Below, piece by piece: positions 1-8,881 of a stretch of 11,874 bases of DNA (the stretch's first letter is position 1; each line of letters opens with the position of its first letter). A program made the translations under genes and the position numbers. The stretch covers positions 1 through 11,874 of the forward strand of contig JALNQF010000882.1 in NCBI GenBank assembly GCA_028456385.1. Direction: 5' to 3'. Source of the DNA: Ophiosphaerella korrae. Its lineage: Eukaryota; Ascomycota; Dothideomycetes; Pleosporales; Phaeosphaeriaceae. Below the pieces are notes generated by a model. It saw nothing but the letters and a program-made list of their open reading frames with translations. It did not search any database and was not told where the DNA came from.

Positions 1-440
1 AAAGGCTTTTTTATAATAGCTATATAAAGGCCTTATTAGAGAGAGATACTAAGGCTTTTAGAAAAGCCCTTTTTTAGATTAATTACCTATAACTTAATAG
101 CACTAGGTATAAACTAAGTAGATTAATTCTACTATCTATCTCTAGCCCTACGCTCTATCTATATATCTACGATATAGTAGTCTTAGCTAGGTCTCTTAAG
201 ATAGTAGTAAGCTAGATCCTTAATACTCCTTCTATTAAGGTACTAGTTTCTTTATTATATTAGTTATACTAACGTAGTCTATCTCTTTATATATAAGATT
301 CTTTATTTAATTCCTTTATTTATAAAGGTTAAGGCTATAATCCTTTTAGCTATAGTAAGGTTAGTAGCTTAGTAATTATATATATAATTGCGCATCTAAT
401 TACGTATTAAGTATCTAATCGTGTAACTTATCTAATAAGT
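1..440 (+). repeat. Dispersed repeat, copy A (LTR-like, RIP-mutated)
   Basis: The reverse complement of 10505-10951 aligns along this whole stretch at roughly 80 percent by eye, with mostly transition differences and a few indels of about 11-13 bp. Shared blocks include the gagagagatactaaggc area near 40, the tctatctctagccct area near 135 and the aacttatctaataagt block at 425-440, where similarity stops. The left edge may be cut by the window. A TATA-like stretch (tttatatataag) lies at 286-297. Frame-breaking indels between the copies argue against protein coding. Size, TATA box and dispersed occurrence would fit a solo LTR of another retroelement family, but I see no clear TG...CA ends, so the class is not settled. 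Confidence 0.6.
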
Positions 441-958
441 ATACTTCTTTAGTCTTCTACTTATTATATATAATAATAATATTATCTATATAGAAGAAAA
501 TAATAATTCTATTTTTAACTATATAGTATAGTTTATATAGTACTATTTAAAACTTTATAGATTTAAGTATAGCTATAAATTCTCTTTACTATAAAAGAAG
601 AAAGATCTAGAAACTATATAGAGCTTTTTAGACTTTAAAGATTATACTTTTCTTTTAGTATCTTCTTAGTATTCTTATATAAATCTCTTAGTCTATTACT
701 ATATAAATAAAAGTATTAGTTACGTTATACTATTTTAGTTTAAAATTAAATTTAGTAGTAATAGCTATAAGTATCTAAAAAGATTAGCTAGCTAGTATTA
801 TAGTATAAGTCTCTATTACTATAAAGTTTTTTACTAGTTTTTTTATATAATAAGTTAAGCTTTATATTTTATAAAGTAATAATATTTATTAAGCTTATAT
901 ATATATACTTATATATAGTCTAGTATTTACTTACTAGTATACTAGATAAGTTAAGATA
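441..958. other. AT-rich stretch without a recognised gene
   Basis: This stretch between repeat copy A and the left LTR is strongly RIP-mutated. On the - strand, frames over about 450-860 can be read as protein-like sequence if TAA and TAG are taken as former Gln or Trp codons, for example a block reading NRDLYYNTSQLIFLDTYSYY. At least two frames look equally plausible and no family is recognised. It could be a remnant of an older element into which the retrotransposon inserted. I see no tRNA, rRNA or terminator in it. Confidence 0.3.
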
Positions 959-1352
959 TATTATAGTAGTAATAGAAAAAAACTAGATAGAGTTAATTAG
1001 TCCTATTAAAGAGGATAACAACGTATATAACTTATAAAGTAATAAGCTTAACTAAGAAGTTAGTTATAATAAAGATATATAATAATATTACTACTTTATA
1101 AAGCTTTATAAGTATAAAGCTATAAAGCTAATAAAAAGGTAAAGGTATATAGTTAGTAGTAATATATATTATTAGGATAGTATTAGCAATTTAATTATTA
1201 ACTACGAGTAACAATATATTAATATCGCGAGAATTATTCTATTATTTATAGCCTATTATAGACTACTATATAAGCTTTTGTTATTAACTATTAATCTACT
1301 AATACTTACTCTAAGTAGTTACTTATAGTTAATAATAAGTAGTCTAGTTACA
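959..1352 (+). repeat. 5' long terminal repeat
   Basis: This direct repeat of 394 bp matches the right LTR from tattatagtagtaatag at the start to gtctagttaca at the end. Strong shared blocks are tcctattaaagaggataac near 1000 and atatatattattaggatag near 1157. Start and end are set by where similarity to the right LTR begins and ends and by the purine tract just before the right copy. It is 45 bp shorter than the right LTR because it holds one copy of a segment that is duplicated there. Confidence 0.88.
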
Positions 1353-1411
1353 CTTTACTAATCTAGTTATTAGAAGAAGTAAAGTATAAGTAGTGTATAG
1401 TCTAAGCTAAT
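1353..1411 (+). promoter_or_regulatory. Leader with presumed primer-binding site
   Basis: This short stretch lies between the end of the left LTR and the start of the Gag frame, where a tRNA-type or self-primed primer-binding site is expected. The sequence atctagttattagaag at 1361-1376 could be a RIP-altered site, but with TG and CA changed throughout, the tRNA cannot be identified. Confidence 0.3.
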
Positions 1412-2640
1412 ATAATAGTAGAAAGTTTAACTAAAAAAAGAAGTAAAGTACTTCTAAGTAGTTATAAGTTAGATAGAACTAACTAGGTAGTAGTTAAAAT
1501 ATATTTAAATAACCTTATTACTAAAAAAGGAGATATATAACTTATAATTAAAGCCCTAGAGACGTAGAATAAAGAACTATAAAAATATATTAAGTAAAAT
1601 AAAGCTTAAATTAAAGTTATTATAGTAAGATAAAACTAAATAAAATAAATTACTTAGAGACTAGAAATAAGTACAATAAAGAAACTACCTAAAATTTCTA
1701 TACTTAAGAAGTTTAATAGAATAAAAAAAGTACTAAGACTTTTCTTAGCTTTAGTATAATTATAAATAGATATACAAGTACTATACTTTATTATAGATAA
1801 AAAGAAAGTTATATAAATTAGAATATACCTAAAAAGAAAGACTATAAGATAGTTTAAACCCTATTAGATAGACTATAGCTTAAGAGTACATTAAATAAAG
1901 AAAGATAAGATAATAGCTATCTTTAGAAGCTATAAATACTTTATACAAAGAATAAAAGTAGTATTTAGAGACGTAGTTATTACCTAATAAGTAGAAGAGA
2001 AACTTAAAAGACTTAAGTAATAAAAAAGCGTTCTAGAATACGTTTTAGAGTTTAAACAACTATTACAAAATACTAAATAAAATAAACTATTTCTTATATT
2101 AAGGTTTAAACAAGGACTAAAGGAAAATATCTAATATAAATTAATTTAGATAGAAAAACTAAGTATATTAGTAGCTCTAAAAAGACAAGTAATATAAGTA
2201 GATAATAACTTCTAAGAATAGAGAATAAATAAATATAGTAAATACTATAGAAATTTAAATAGTAGAGACCTTATAATACTAGACGCTAATAAAGATAGTA
2301 AAAAGAAAAATAAAGACTTTATATATTTTAACTATAGTAAGAAGAGCTACTATATAAAAAACTACTAATTAAAGAAAAAAGATATAGTATATTATAAATA
2401 TAAGAAGCTAGAATACTTTATAAAAGACTATAGAAGTAAAGATCTTAAGAAAGAAAAAGAAGCCTAGTTAAAAACAACTAAAGACAAGAAAGAAATACTT
2501 AAAGTATAAGCTAAACCCTAAGAAAAAGTAGTAGTAAGTAAAGAATTATAATATATAATACTCTACTAGACCTTTTATTATAAAGATAACTACTATATAT
2601 ACGTTTCTAGAAAATAGAAAGTAAGATAGTTTTTAAAGAA
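1412..2640 (+). pseudogene. gag: Gag part of retrotransposon polyprotein, degenerate
   Basis: The frame begins at a probable former ATG, now ATA, at 1412 (ATAATAGTAGAA). An N-terminal region rich in Lys, Gln and Leu is followed at about residues 145-275 by a segment with the layout of the retrotransposon Gag core: a RSYKYFIQRIKVVF-like block near 1930-1970, then EEKLKRLKQQKSVLEYVLEF near 1995-2050, and VDNNFQEQR near 2200-2225. Two CCHC zinc knuckles follow at 2324-2365 and 2390-2431. All eight metal ligands now read Tyr, as expected from TGY to TAY and CAY to TAY. A motif near 2570-2610 (FYYKDNYYIYVS) resembles a conserved Cys/His block often seen downstream of the knuckles in fungal Gypsy Gag proteins, again with Cys and His read as Tyr. 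Many TAA/TAG codons interrupt the frame, but I saw no shift of frame here. Confidence 0.82.
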
Positions 2641-3780
2641 GAATAAAGTAGTAGTATAGTAGAGTTATAGTAGAGTTAGCTAAATTAAGCTCTAAAGGAG
2701 CCTTAGTTAAAGAGTTTAGGAGTATTTAAGCTTAATATAGAAGGATAACAAAACTATACCTATAACTTAAACCTAGATAACTAATAACAAGGTTAATAGA
2801 AGTAAGAACTTCTACTTATATATTCTACTACTAATTAAGCCCTTAGTATATAGTTAATTAGTCTATCTACGTTAAGACTATTTATCTACTATAGTAGTAA
2901 TAAAAAAAAAACCTAAGTATAGCTTAAAGAAATAATACGTATAATAGACCTACCTATAGAAAATTTAGAAAAGAAAGAGTCCTAATCTCTATTAATCTAC
3001 ACTAAAAGACTAGTAAAAGATAAAAAAACTATAAAGAGATAAGAAATAAGGTAATATAAAAAGTATAGAGTATACCCTATTAGATATATATAGCTATAAT
3101 AGCTCTATAATAATAGATATAGTAGAATAAAATAGGTACTAGTAGTTTATTTAAAAATACTTACTAGCTATAATTATAGAAGAAGTATATAAAGACTAAA
3201 AAGAATACAATCCTAAAGTAATAAAGTTTATAATATTCTAATAATAGATAAAATAATATATAGTTATAGTAAGAAGAATACCTATATAAAGAGAATAGTA
3301 GTAGTTTAAAAGAAAAACGTAAAAGATTAATAAAGCTTATACACTAAGAATACTAGTACTATACTACGTCCTAATAGAGAAAAGACCTAGTAAAGATAAA
3401 TACTAAGAAGAGGATAATAAAAGAATAAACCTAGAATATCTAGTATACTTTAGAATATCTTAGATATTATACTTAAATACAAATTATCTTATATATAAAG
3501 AAGTTAAAGTAAGAAACTATATATAGCTAATAAGGAAAAAAGTCTATAATTATATAAAAGTAATTTAGGTAGAAGATATTATAAGATAGGAAATAATAAA
3601 TATTCCTAAAGATAAATATATTGTAGTTTAACCTAGGAAAAAGCTATTAAGTAAATATATTCTAAGAAAACCTTAATATAAGTATATACAAGATAAGTAT
3701 ATAAAGTATAAAGACTATAAGTATAAAGTAAAGTAATAGCTCTAACTAGATAGATAATTTACAAAATAGCTTAAGTAAAA
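2641..3780 (+). pseudogene. Linker region of the polyprotein between Gag and protease, unassigned
   Basis: The Gag frame continues through this region without a frame change and joins the protease frame, so it was part of the same polyprotein. It gives about 380 codons after removal of nothing but TAA/TAG interruptions. It is Lys-, Ile-, Tyr- and Gln-rich in its present state, which is partly an effect of RIP. Legible pieces include LEYLVYFRISQILYL near 3428-3472 and IVIVRRIPIQREQQQF near 3257-3310. I recognise no domain. Most Ty3/Gypsy elements have a shorter distance between the zinc knuckle and the protease active site; here it is about 475 codons. It may be a family-specific Gag extension. 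Confidence 0.5.
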
Positions 3781-3799
3781 AAAAATAAATAGTATAATA

Positions 3800-4043
3800 G
3801 GCTTATATATTATAAAAATAGGTATATACTAAGTATAAAAAGTATAAGTAATAATTAATAGTAAAGCTATAAAGAACTTTATATCTAAGAAGTTTATAAA
3901 AAAATAAGGAATAAAATATATAATAAAGAAGTACTTTTAATAACTAAGTATAATTAAAGGAAAATAATTCTAGGAATGTATTAGGTTTAATATAGTACCC
4001 TCTATACTAGAGTTAGAAAGACTAAAGATTAAAAATATAGTTA
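3800..4043 (+). pseudogene. Retroviral-type aspartic protease, N-terminal part, interrupted
   Basis: The frame reads VIINSKAIKNFISKKF at 3848-3895, where Ty3/Gypsy proteases have a hydrophobic run followed by D-S/T-G-A-T and then F(I/V). The catalytic Asp codon at 3857-3859 now reads Asn (AAT), the Gly reads Lys and the Thr reads Ile, all C-to-T or G-to-A changes. The sequence continues through LSIIKGKQF and ends at 4043, where the Fot1-type transposon has inserted. The C-terminal part resumes at 5895. A cleaved dimeric aspartic protease would have released Gag, RT and integrase from the polyprotein. Confidence 0.75.
4042..4043 (+). repeat. TA target-site duplication, left copy
   Basis: The TA here and the TA at 5893-5894 flank the ends (acgtattctatt and its inverse) of the nested element. 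Joining 4041 to 5893 gives the continuous codons GTT ATA GAT ATA ACA in the retroelement frame, which confirms the boundary. Confidence 0.85.
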
Positions 4044-4115
4044 ACGTATTCTATTACTAAAACTAACAAATTACTAGAACTAATAACTTTCCTTAGTACT
4101 GCGAACACTACCTCT
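4044..4115 (+). repeat. Terminal inverted repeat, left
   Basis: This 72-bp end matches the reverse complement of 5821-5892 with five mismatches, near 4067, 4097, 4102, 4104 and 4113. All five are C/T or A/G differences, as expected if RIP hit the two ends independently. It begins acgtattctattactaaaac. Confidence 0.88.
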
Positions 4116-4135
4116 TTAGGGGTTAATAACAAACT

Positions 4136-5812
4136 TTACTTAGTACTCCCTACTACTATAACACTACTATCTAATTTAGAAGTCTCTTCTTTACCTTCCT
4201 AGCACGTTTGTACGTTGTACTCTATCTTCCTATAGTTTCTATAGCGCTATTAACCTAGCTAAGCCTATTCCTAATTACTCCTACTACAAGCCTTTTTCTC
4301 TCTCTACGCACTCCTTAACCCCTCTATAGCTACCTATATTACTCCTATTCTATACTCTATTATACTACTATACTAAATTTGCTTTCTTTTGCGCAATTTC
4401 TACTAGGTAAGCCTATCTACTTACTCTTTAAGCTCTTTAATACAGGTATCTTAGAGTATATTATAGTATAGTAGTAGTTTAGTACCTTTAATAAGCTAGG
4501 AGAGGCTAGTATATATAGTTTTAAGAGATTATATAAAGGATTCCTTTATAAGCTTTAACTAAGACCTAAATTTAAGCGTATTACTTAGAGTCTTTAACTA
4601 CTATAGCGTCTCTAGTAGTAGGAGTCCTAGTAAAGTATAAATGCGCACGTTAAGGCAATCTAGTACTTACTACGCGTTTAAGGGGACAAGTCTTAAAGCT
4701 TTAAAGGCCTTCTTATAGTTCTCCTTTATAAATACGTCTAAAAACGCGTCTCTAAAGGTAGAGAGGAAGCCTTTCTTATTAATATAGAATACGTATTTCT
4801 ATACTAAGTCCTATACGTAATTAAAGTACTTACACTTTAACAGCGAGAAGTACACTATATTAAGTAGCTAGAAGATATATAATAAATAAGAGAGTATATA
4901 GAGGGTAAGGATTTTATTTTTAAAGTAATAATCTTTAAAATCTTAGTTAAGGTAGCTCTCGTAGCTAGCTAAGATAAGTAGCTAGTATACTCTTACTTAG
5001 CGCGTTTTTGTATACGCGTTAAAGTACTTTAACTACTCTAGGCTAAGTAGATTTATTGTCTAGCTATTCTTAGAGACTAAGAGCTTCTAGTCTAGTAGTA
5101 TACCTATCTCCTTATACTAGGTAGAGATGTAGACGCGCCCTTTATAGATAATAAATAGTAGGATAGTATACTTTACTACGTAGATACCCTAGATTACTAT
5201 AGCCTACTTACAATTACTACCCTAAGTAAGCGTAGGTTATTAACACCTCTCTAAGCCTATAATAACCTTTATTAACCTAATTACTCTTATCTAGAAGCTA
5301 GTCTTATTAAAGTTATAGACGTCCTTATCTACTACCTTATACTAGGCCTTAGTATCCTCTATAAGCTTAAACTACAAGCTAATAACTTTAGAGTCTTTCT
5401 AGAGTATTCTCTAGCAATCCTTTACTTAGTTAAACGCTATCTTTAGTTTATCTAAGCGCCTTATAAAGCGTGTAGGCTAGCACTTACCTATAGGTATTTT
5501 ATCTTATACTACTAGTAGTTTATTAGCTATATTAGCTACTTTGTAGAGCTAGAGGGCAAATCCTTATTAGTTAAGGTTAAAGATATAGTTAATAATTATC
5601 TACTCTTTATTAGAAGTAAGTTTCTAGTAGTTAGTAGTTATAATTACCTATAGTGTAATTCCTTTAAGTTAGTTAGAGAGGCAATAATAATTAACGTTAA
5701 ACGCTTTAGTAGCGCGTTGCTAGCTTTAGAATTAGCCTAGAGATAAAGCTTTAAGGGTAAGCTCTACTCTACCTTTATATGTAGGCGTATTTTTTTATTA
5801 TTATTATAATAT
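4136..5812 (-). pseudogene. Fot1-type transposase (DD35D), degenerate
   Basis: One frame runs 559 codons from a former ATG (ATA at 5812-5810) to TAA at 4138-4136, close to the about 540 residues of Fot1 transposases. It is interrupted only by TAA/TAG, with no frameshift seen. The N-terminal region (about residues 15-60) looks like the psq/HTH type of pogo transposases; a CENP-B-type DNA-binding part follows (PTRFIRRLDKLKIAF near 5465-5423). The DDE_1 core shows VYNFNKTSF at 5318-5292, VIxGIY...TILLFIIYKGR near 5196-5131, LLILASYESY near 4981-4952 and LLNIVYF near 4867-4847. Expected catalytic Asp positions read Asn169, Ala282 and Asn318. The last two are separated by 35 residues, the DD35D spacing of Fot1. 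A C-terminal KLRKRK run and a former CCHC knuckle (about 4237-4196, three of four ligands now Tyr) complete it. Confidence 0.85.
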
Positions 5813-5820
5813 AGTAGTGT

Positions 5821-5892
5821 AGAAGTAGTGTTTGTAGTGCTAAGGAAAGTTATTAGTTCTAGTAATTTATTAGTTTTAGTAATAGAATACGT
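5821..5892 (-). repeat. Terminal inverted repeat, right
   Basis: This is the inverse of 4044-4115, ending aatagaatacgt just before the TA duplication at 5893. It is the 5' end relative to the transposase gene, whose presumed start lies 9 bp inside it. Confidence 0.88.
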
Positions 5893-5935
5893 TATAGATA
5901 TAACATTAATTAATAATAAATAAGATATAATATTA
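5893..5935 (+). pseudogene. Protease C-terminal end, second half of the interrupted gene
   Basis: After the TA duplication the retroelement frame resumes and reads DIILGI followed by a former PWL at about 5918-5941. This is the conserved (D/V)-I-I-L-G-(M/I)-(P/D)-W-L signature that closes Ty3/Gypsy proteases. Pro now reads Leu and Trp reads TAG. The 1851 bp of inserted DNA plus the target duplication is a multiple of three, so the frame number is unchanged on both sides. Confidence 0.8.
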
Positions 5936-6239
5936 GGTATACTATAGTTATAGATAACTAACCTAAAGATTAATTAGAGAATAAAGAAACTTAGTTACCT
6001 TAAAAAAGATATATTAAAAGCTAACATAACTATATATAAAGGAGAATTCCTAGAAGAATATAAGAAATAGGAAAAATAGCTTATAGAGCTAGAAGACTAC
6101 CTTCTAGAATATTAACTATAAGATTTAGTAATAGACCTAGAAGAAAGAAAGAACGTAGGATAGAGTCTAGTTTATTAAAAAACTAAAGAAAAATCTAAGA
6201 TTAAGTAAATATTTATTAAAAGCGTAATAAAGAAAAGAT

Positions 6240-6810
6240 AGATATAAAACTCTAAATTTTTAGTAGTATATAGACTTGTATTTATAGATAAAAAAAGAAT
6301 AAAAGATAAATAACTTTATATAAACTTTAGAAATATAAACGTAATTATAAATAAAAACTAATACTCCTTACTATATATAGATAAGATATAAGATAGACTA
6401 TAAAAAGCTTAAATCTTTATAAAACTAGATATCTAAAACGCCTACTACTAGATTAGAATTAAAAAAAGTAATAAATAGAAAATAGCGTTCTAAACGCAAT
6501 ATATACTATTTAAGTATATAGTTATTCCTTTTAGATTAATAAATACACTAGTAGTATTCTAAGAAAAGATTAATATAGTCTTAAAAGAATACTTAGACGT
6601 ATTTATATTTATATACTTAGATAATATCTTTATATTCTTAGAAATAGAAGAAGAATATATATAATATATATATAAGGTACTAGAGAGATTAGTAGAAAAT
6701 AAATTATTCTTTAAAATAAAGAAATGCGAGTTCTATATACAAGAAATAGACTTCTTTAGATTTATTATTAAACTAAGAAAAAAAAGGATTAACTTAAGTA
6801 AGATTAAAGT
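6240..6810 (+). pseudogene. pol: Reverse transcriptase domain of the polyprotein, degenerate
   Basis: This domain would have copied the element RNA into DNA. The order of motifs is that of Ty3/Gypsy RT: NFRNINVIINKNQYSLLYI at about 6322-6378, IFIKLDIxNAYYxIRI at 6413-6460 with the first catalytic Asp (6428-6430) kept, a TQYILFKYIVIPFRLINT-like stretch near 6497-6550, and YLDN at 6614-6625 where the family has Y-x-D-D. The second Asp of that pair reads Asn (GAT to AAT), so the enzyme would be dead even without stops. A KKCEFYIQEIDFFRFII block at about 6719-6770 corresponds to the conserved K-C-x-F segment after the active site. The following NFYKKLI...FKxTQEYNKVF region (about 6866-6990) is the usual connection to RNase H. 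Confidence 0.88.
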
Positions 6811-6999
6811 AATCTAAGAATAGCTAATACTAAAAAACCTATAAGAAGTATAGTAGTTTTATAGGCTAGTAAACTTTTATAAAAAGCTAATAGTAAGATA
6901 GTCTAAACTAATAGAACTATTAATAAAACTTATAAAAAATAATATACTATTTAAATAGACTTAGGAATATAATAAAGTATTTAACTAGATTAAATAGAA

Positions 7000-7440
7000 A
7001 TTTATAGAAAACCTAGTTATTAGAATATATAACCTAGAGTTACTAGTAATAGTAAAAATAGATGCGTTAAATTTAGTCTATAGAATAGTACTAATACAAG
7101 AAGACTAGGTTATAAAAAAAAATACTTAGTTAAATACTTCTCTAAGAAAATAAAGCTAGTAGAACTTAACTACTAAATTTATAATAAAGAAATACTAGTA
7201 ATCTATAAAGTATTTAAATAATAGAGAGTATACTTATAAAAAGTAAAGTATTAAATAAAGGTCTATATAGACTATAAGAATCTTATAAGGTTTATATTAA
7301 ATAAATATTATTATTATAGTATATAAGATAGTAGGAATATTTATTAATATTTAACCTTAAAATTATATATACTAAGAGTAGAGATAATTAGTTTATAGAT
7401 ACTCTAAGTAAAAGACTAGACTTATAAGAAGAAGTAAATA
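7000..7440 (+). pseudogene. RNase H domain, degenerate and frameshifted
   Basis: The reading VIRIYNLELLVIVKIDALNL at about 7018-7077 matches the start of Ty3/Gypsy RNase H, with the catalytic Asp at 7061-7063 preserved. The frame then shifts by one in a run of nine A bases at 7114-7122 and continues as KYFSKKIKLVELNY, then YNKEILVIYKVF (about 7180-7218) and VYIDYKNLIRF at 7261-7293. A second shift lies near an ATT/TAT repeat at about 7309-7320, after which IYTKSRDN and IDTLSKRLDL (about 7365-7425) correspond to the end of the domain. RNase H degrades the RNA strand of the hybrid made by RT. Confidence 0.8.
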
Positions 7441-7610
7441 CTACTAGTATAGTTTTAGTTAAGAATAAAGATAGATATATAATCCTAAATATACCTAGAA
7501 TAGCTATAATACTTAAGAGAAAGAGTAGTAAGCTAAATAAATAGATTTAAGAAAAAACCTAAAAGGCCTCTAAAGAAATAGAAAAGCTTAAGATCTAAGA
7601 AGGACTTATA
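7441..7610 (+). pseudogene. Spacer between RNase H and integrase of the polyprotein
   Basis: This stretch corresponds to the poorly conserved tether between the RNase H end and the integrase zinc-binding region. I see no motif in it apart from a Lys/Glu-rich, coding-like composition. Confidence 0.35.
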
Positions 7611-8700
7611 AAAGCTTATAGAAGAATATATATTCTAAATAAAATATAGAAAGAATTTATATAATAATTTTATAAACTACTAGTATATAGATACTAAGGT
7701 ATTAATAAAATATTAGATAGACTTCTATAGAATTACTATACTCTAAAAGTAAAATAACTAATAATAGAAGTACTATAAGACTATATAGAATACTACAACT
7801 AGTTAAAGTACTAAAAAGACTCTAGAGAGTTATTATAATAGACTTTATTATAAAGTTACTTTAGTTAAAAGATCTAATTTTAAGAGTTAAGTATAATAGA
7901 ATTATAATAATAGTAGATAAGCTTATAAAGTACTTGTACTTTAGATAATATAAAGAAAAAAGTAGAATAGAAGTTACTATATACTAAGTCCTAGGGACTA
8001 TAGTTAGCTAATATAGTATTCTAGATAAAATTATTATAGATAGAGATATAAGATTTATATTAAAAGTATAGCGAATAATTATAGTATCTTTAGAAGTTAA
8101 GAATATAATATTAATAGTATACTATCTATAGATAGATAGATAATTAAAATATATAAATTAGATAGTAGAATAGTACCTAAGATACTACCTTAACTATAAC
8201 TAGAATAATTAGGTATAGTTATTACCTATAGCGTAGTTAGTATATAATAGTATAAAAAATATAGTAATAAGAGTATTACCTTTTTTTATAAACTATAGAT
8301 TTAACCTAAATATATACTAAATACTAAGATCTAATATATTTTAGTTTCTAAGAAGAGAAAACTTTACTAATAGAATAAAGAAAATATATAATTAACTATA
8401 ATAGGATATAAAATTCTTATAAGATCGAATAGTAAAGTACTATAATAAGAAATACTAAAAGAGATGTTAATTTAAAGATAAAGAAAAAGTATAGTTAGTA
8501 TAAAGATATATTAAAAGTAAATAATTAAGTTTAAAACTAGATTATATTAAGATAAGACTATATAAAGTAGAGAAAAAAGTTACAATAGTTATATTTAAGT
8601 TAAAGCTACTTAATAAGATAAAGATATAGCTAATATTCTACGTAGTACTACTAGAGAAAGTACTATAAGAAGTAAAACTACTAGTGTATAAAGTAGATAT
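7611..8700 (+). pseudogene. Integrase domain, degenerate, with probable internal deletion
   Basis: Integrase would insert the cDNA. A block ending YRYxGINKILDRLLxNYY at about 7690-7740 matches the His-His part of the HHCC finger with His read as Tyr. The Cys pair is near 7785-7800. Near 7830 the frame changes and the segment normally lying between the finger and the core (usually about 20 residues around a Pro-rich stretch) is missing, suggesting a small deletion. The core starts DFIIKLL at 7841, which holds the first catalytic Asp. The second Asp is at 8039-8041 (IIIDRDIRF). The Glu position, exactly 35 residues later at 8147-8149, reads Lys (GAA to AAA). A GPY/F-type module follows: LDYIKIRLYKVEKK at about 8537-8578, with the Gly-Pro positions changed, and IFYVVLLEKV near 8633-8662 where the family has HPVFHVSLLE. 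Confidence 0.85.
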
Positions 8701-8722
8701 ATATAGAAAATAAAAAAACTAA

Positions 8723-8881
8723 GAAGTAAAGAAAATCCTATAGTACTAATTTTATAATAGAAGAAACTACTATCTAGTAAAATAAATAAGTATAGACGAG
8801 AAAGGGTAACTATAAGAAGATATATAAGAACTAGAAGATAACCTTAACTACTCTAAGAAACTAGAGGAGTTCTAAAGATAA
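8723..8881 (+). pseudogene. Chromodomain at the end of Pol, degenerate
   Basis: The frame reads EVKKIL at 8723-8740, then YYLVK followed by TAA (8768-8785, the conserved Trp position) and a stretch with DEKG and a TAG/TAA-interrupted E-DI-ELEDNL...KKLEEF to 8872. This is the order of a chromodomain: E-V-E-x-I-L, Y-L-V-K-W, the acidic/W-E turn and a C-terminal helix. Such domains are typical of Ty3/Gypsy chromoviruses (for example MAGGY), where they guide integration into heterochromatin. A TAA at 8879-8881 is a reasonable candidate for the original stop, giving a polyprotein of about 1870 codons when the nested transposon is excluded; the same frame can also be read further. Confidence 0.75.

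Larger units (their letters stand above)
4044..5892 (-). mobile_element. Fot1/pogo-type DNA transposon nested in the retrotransposon
   Basis: This 1849-bp element has 72-bp terminal inverted repeats (4044-4115 and 5821-5892) and a TA duplication, which is the insertion style of the Tc1/mariner superfamily. It carries one transposase gene on the - strand filling almost all of its length, as in Fot1-class elements of ascomycetes (about 1.9 kb). TIR ends reading ACGTA are known to me from some fungal pogo-like elements, though I cannot name the family. It is RIP-mutated but keeps clearly more CpA and TpG than the retrotransposon around it, so it probably arrived later or was mutated in fewer rounds. 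Confidence 0.9.
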
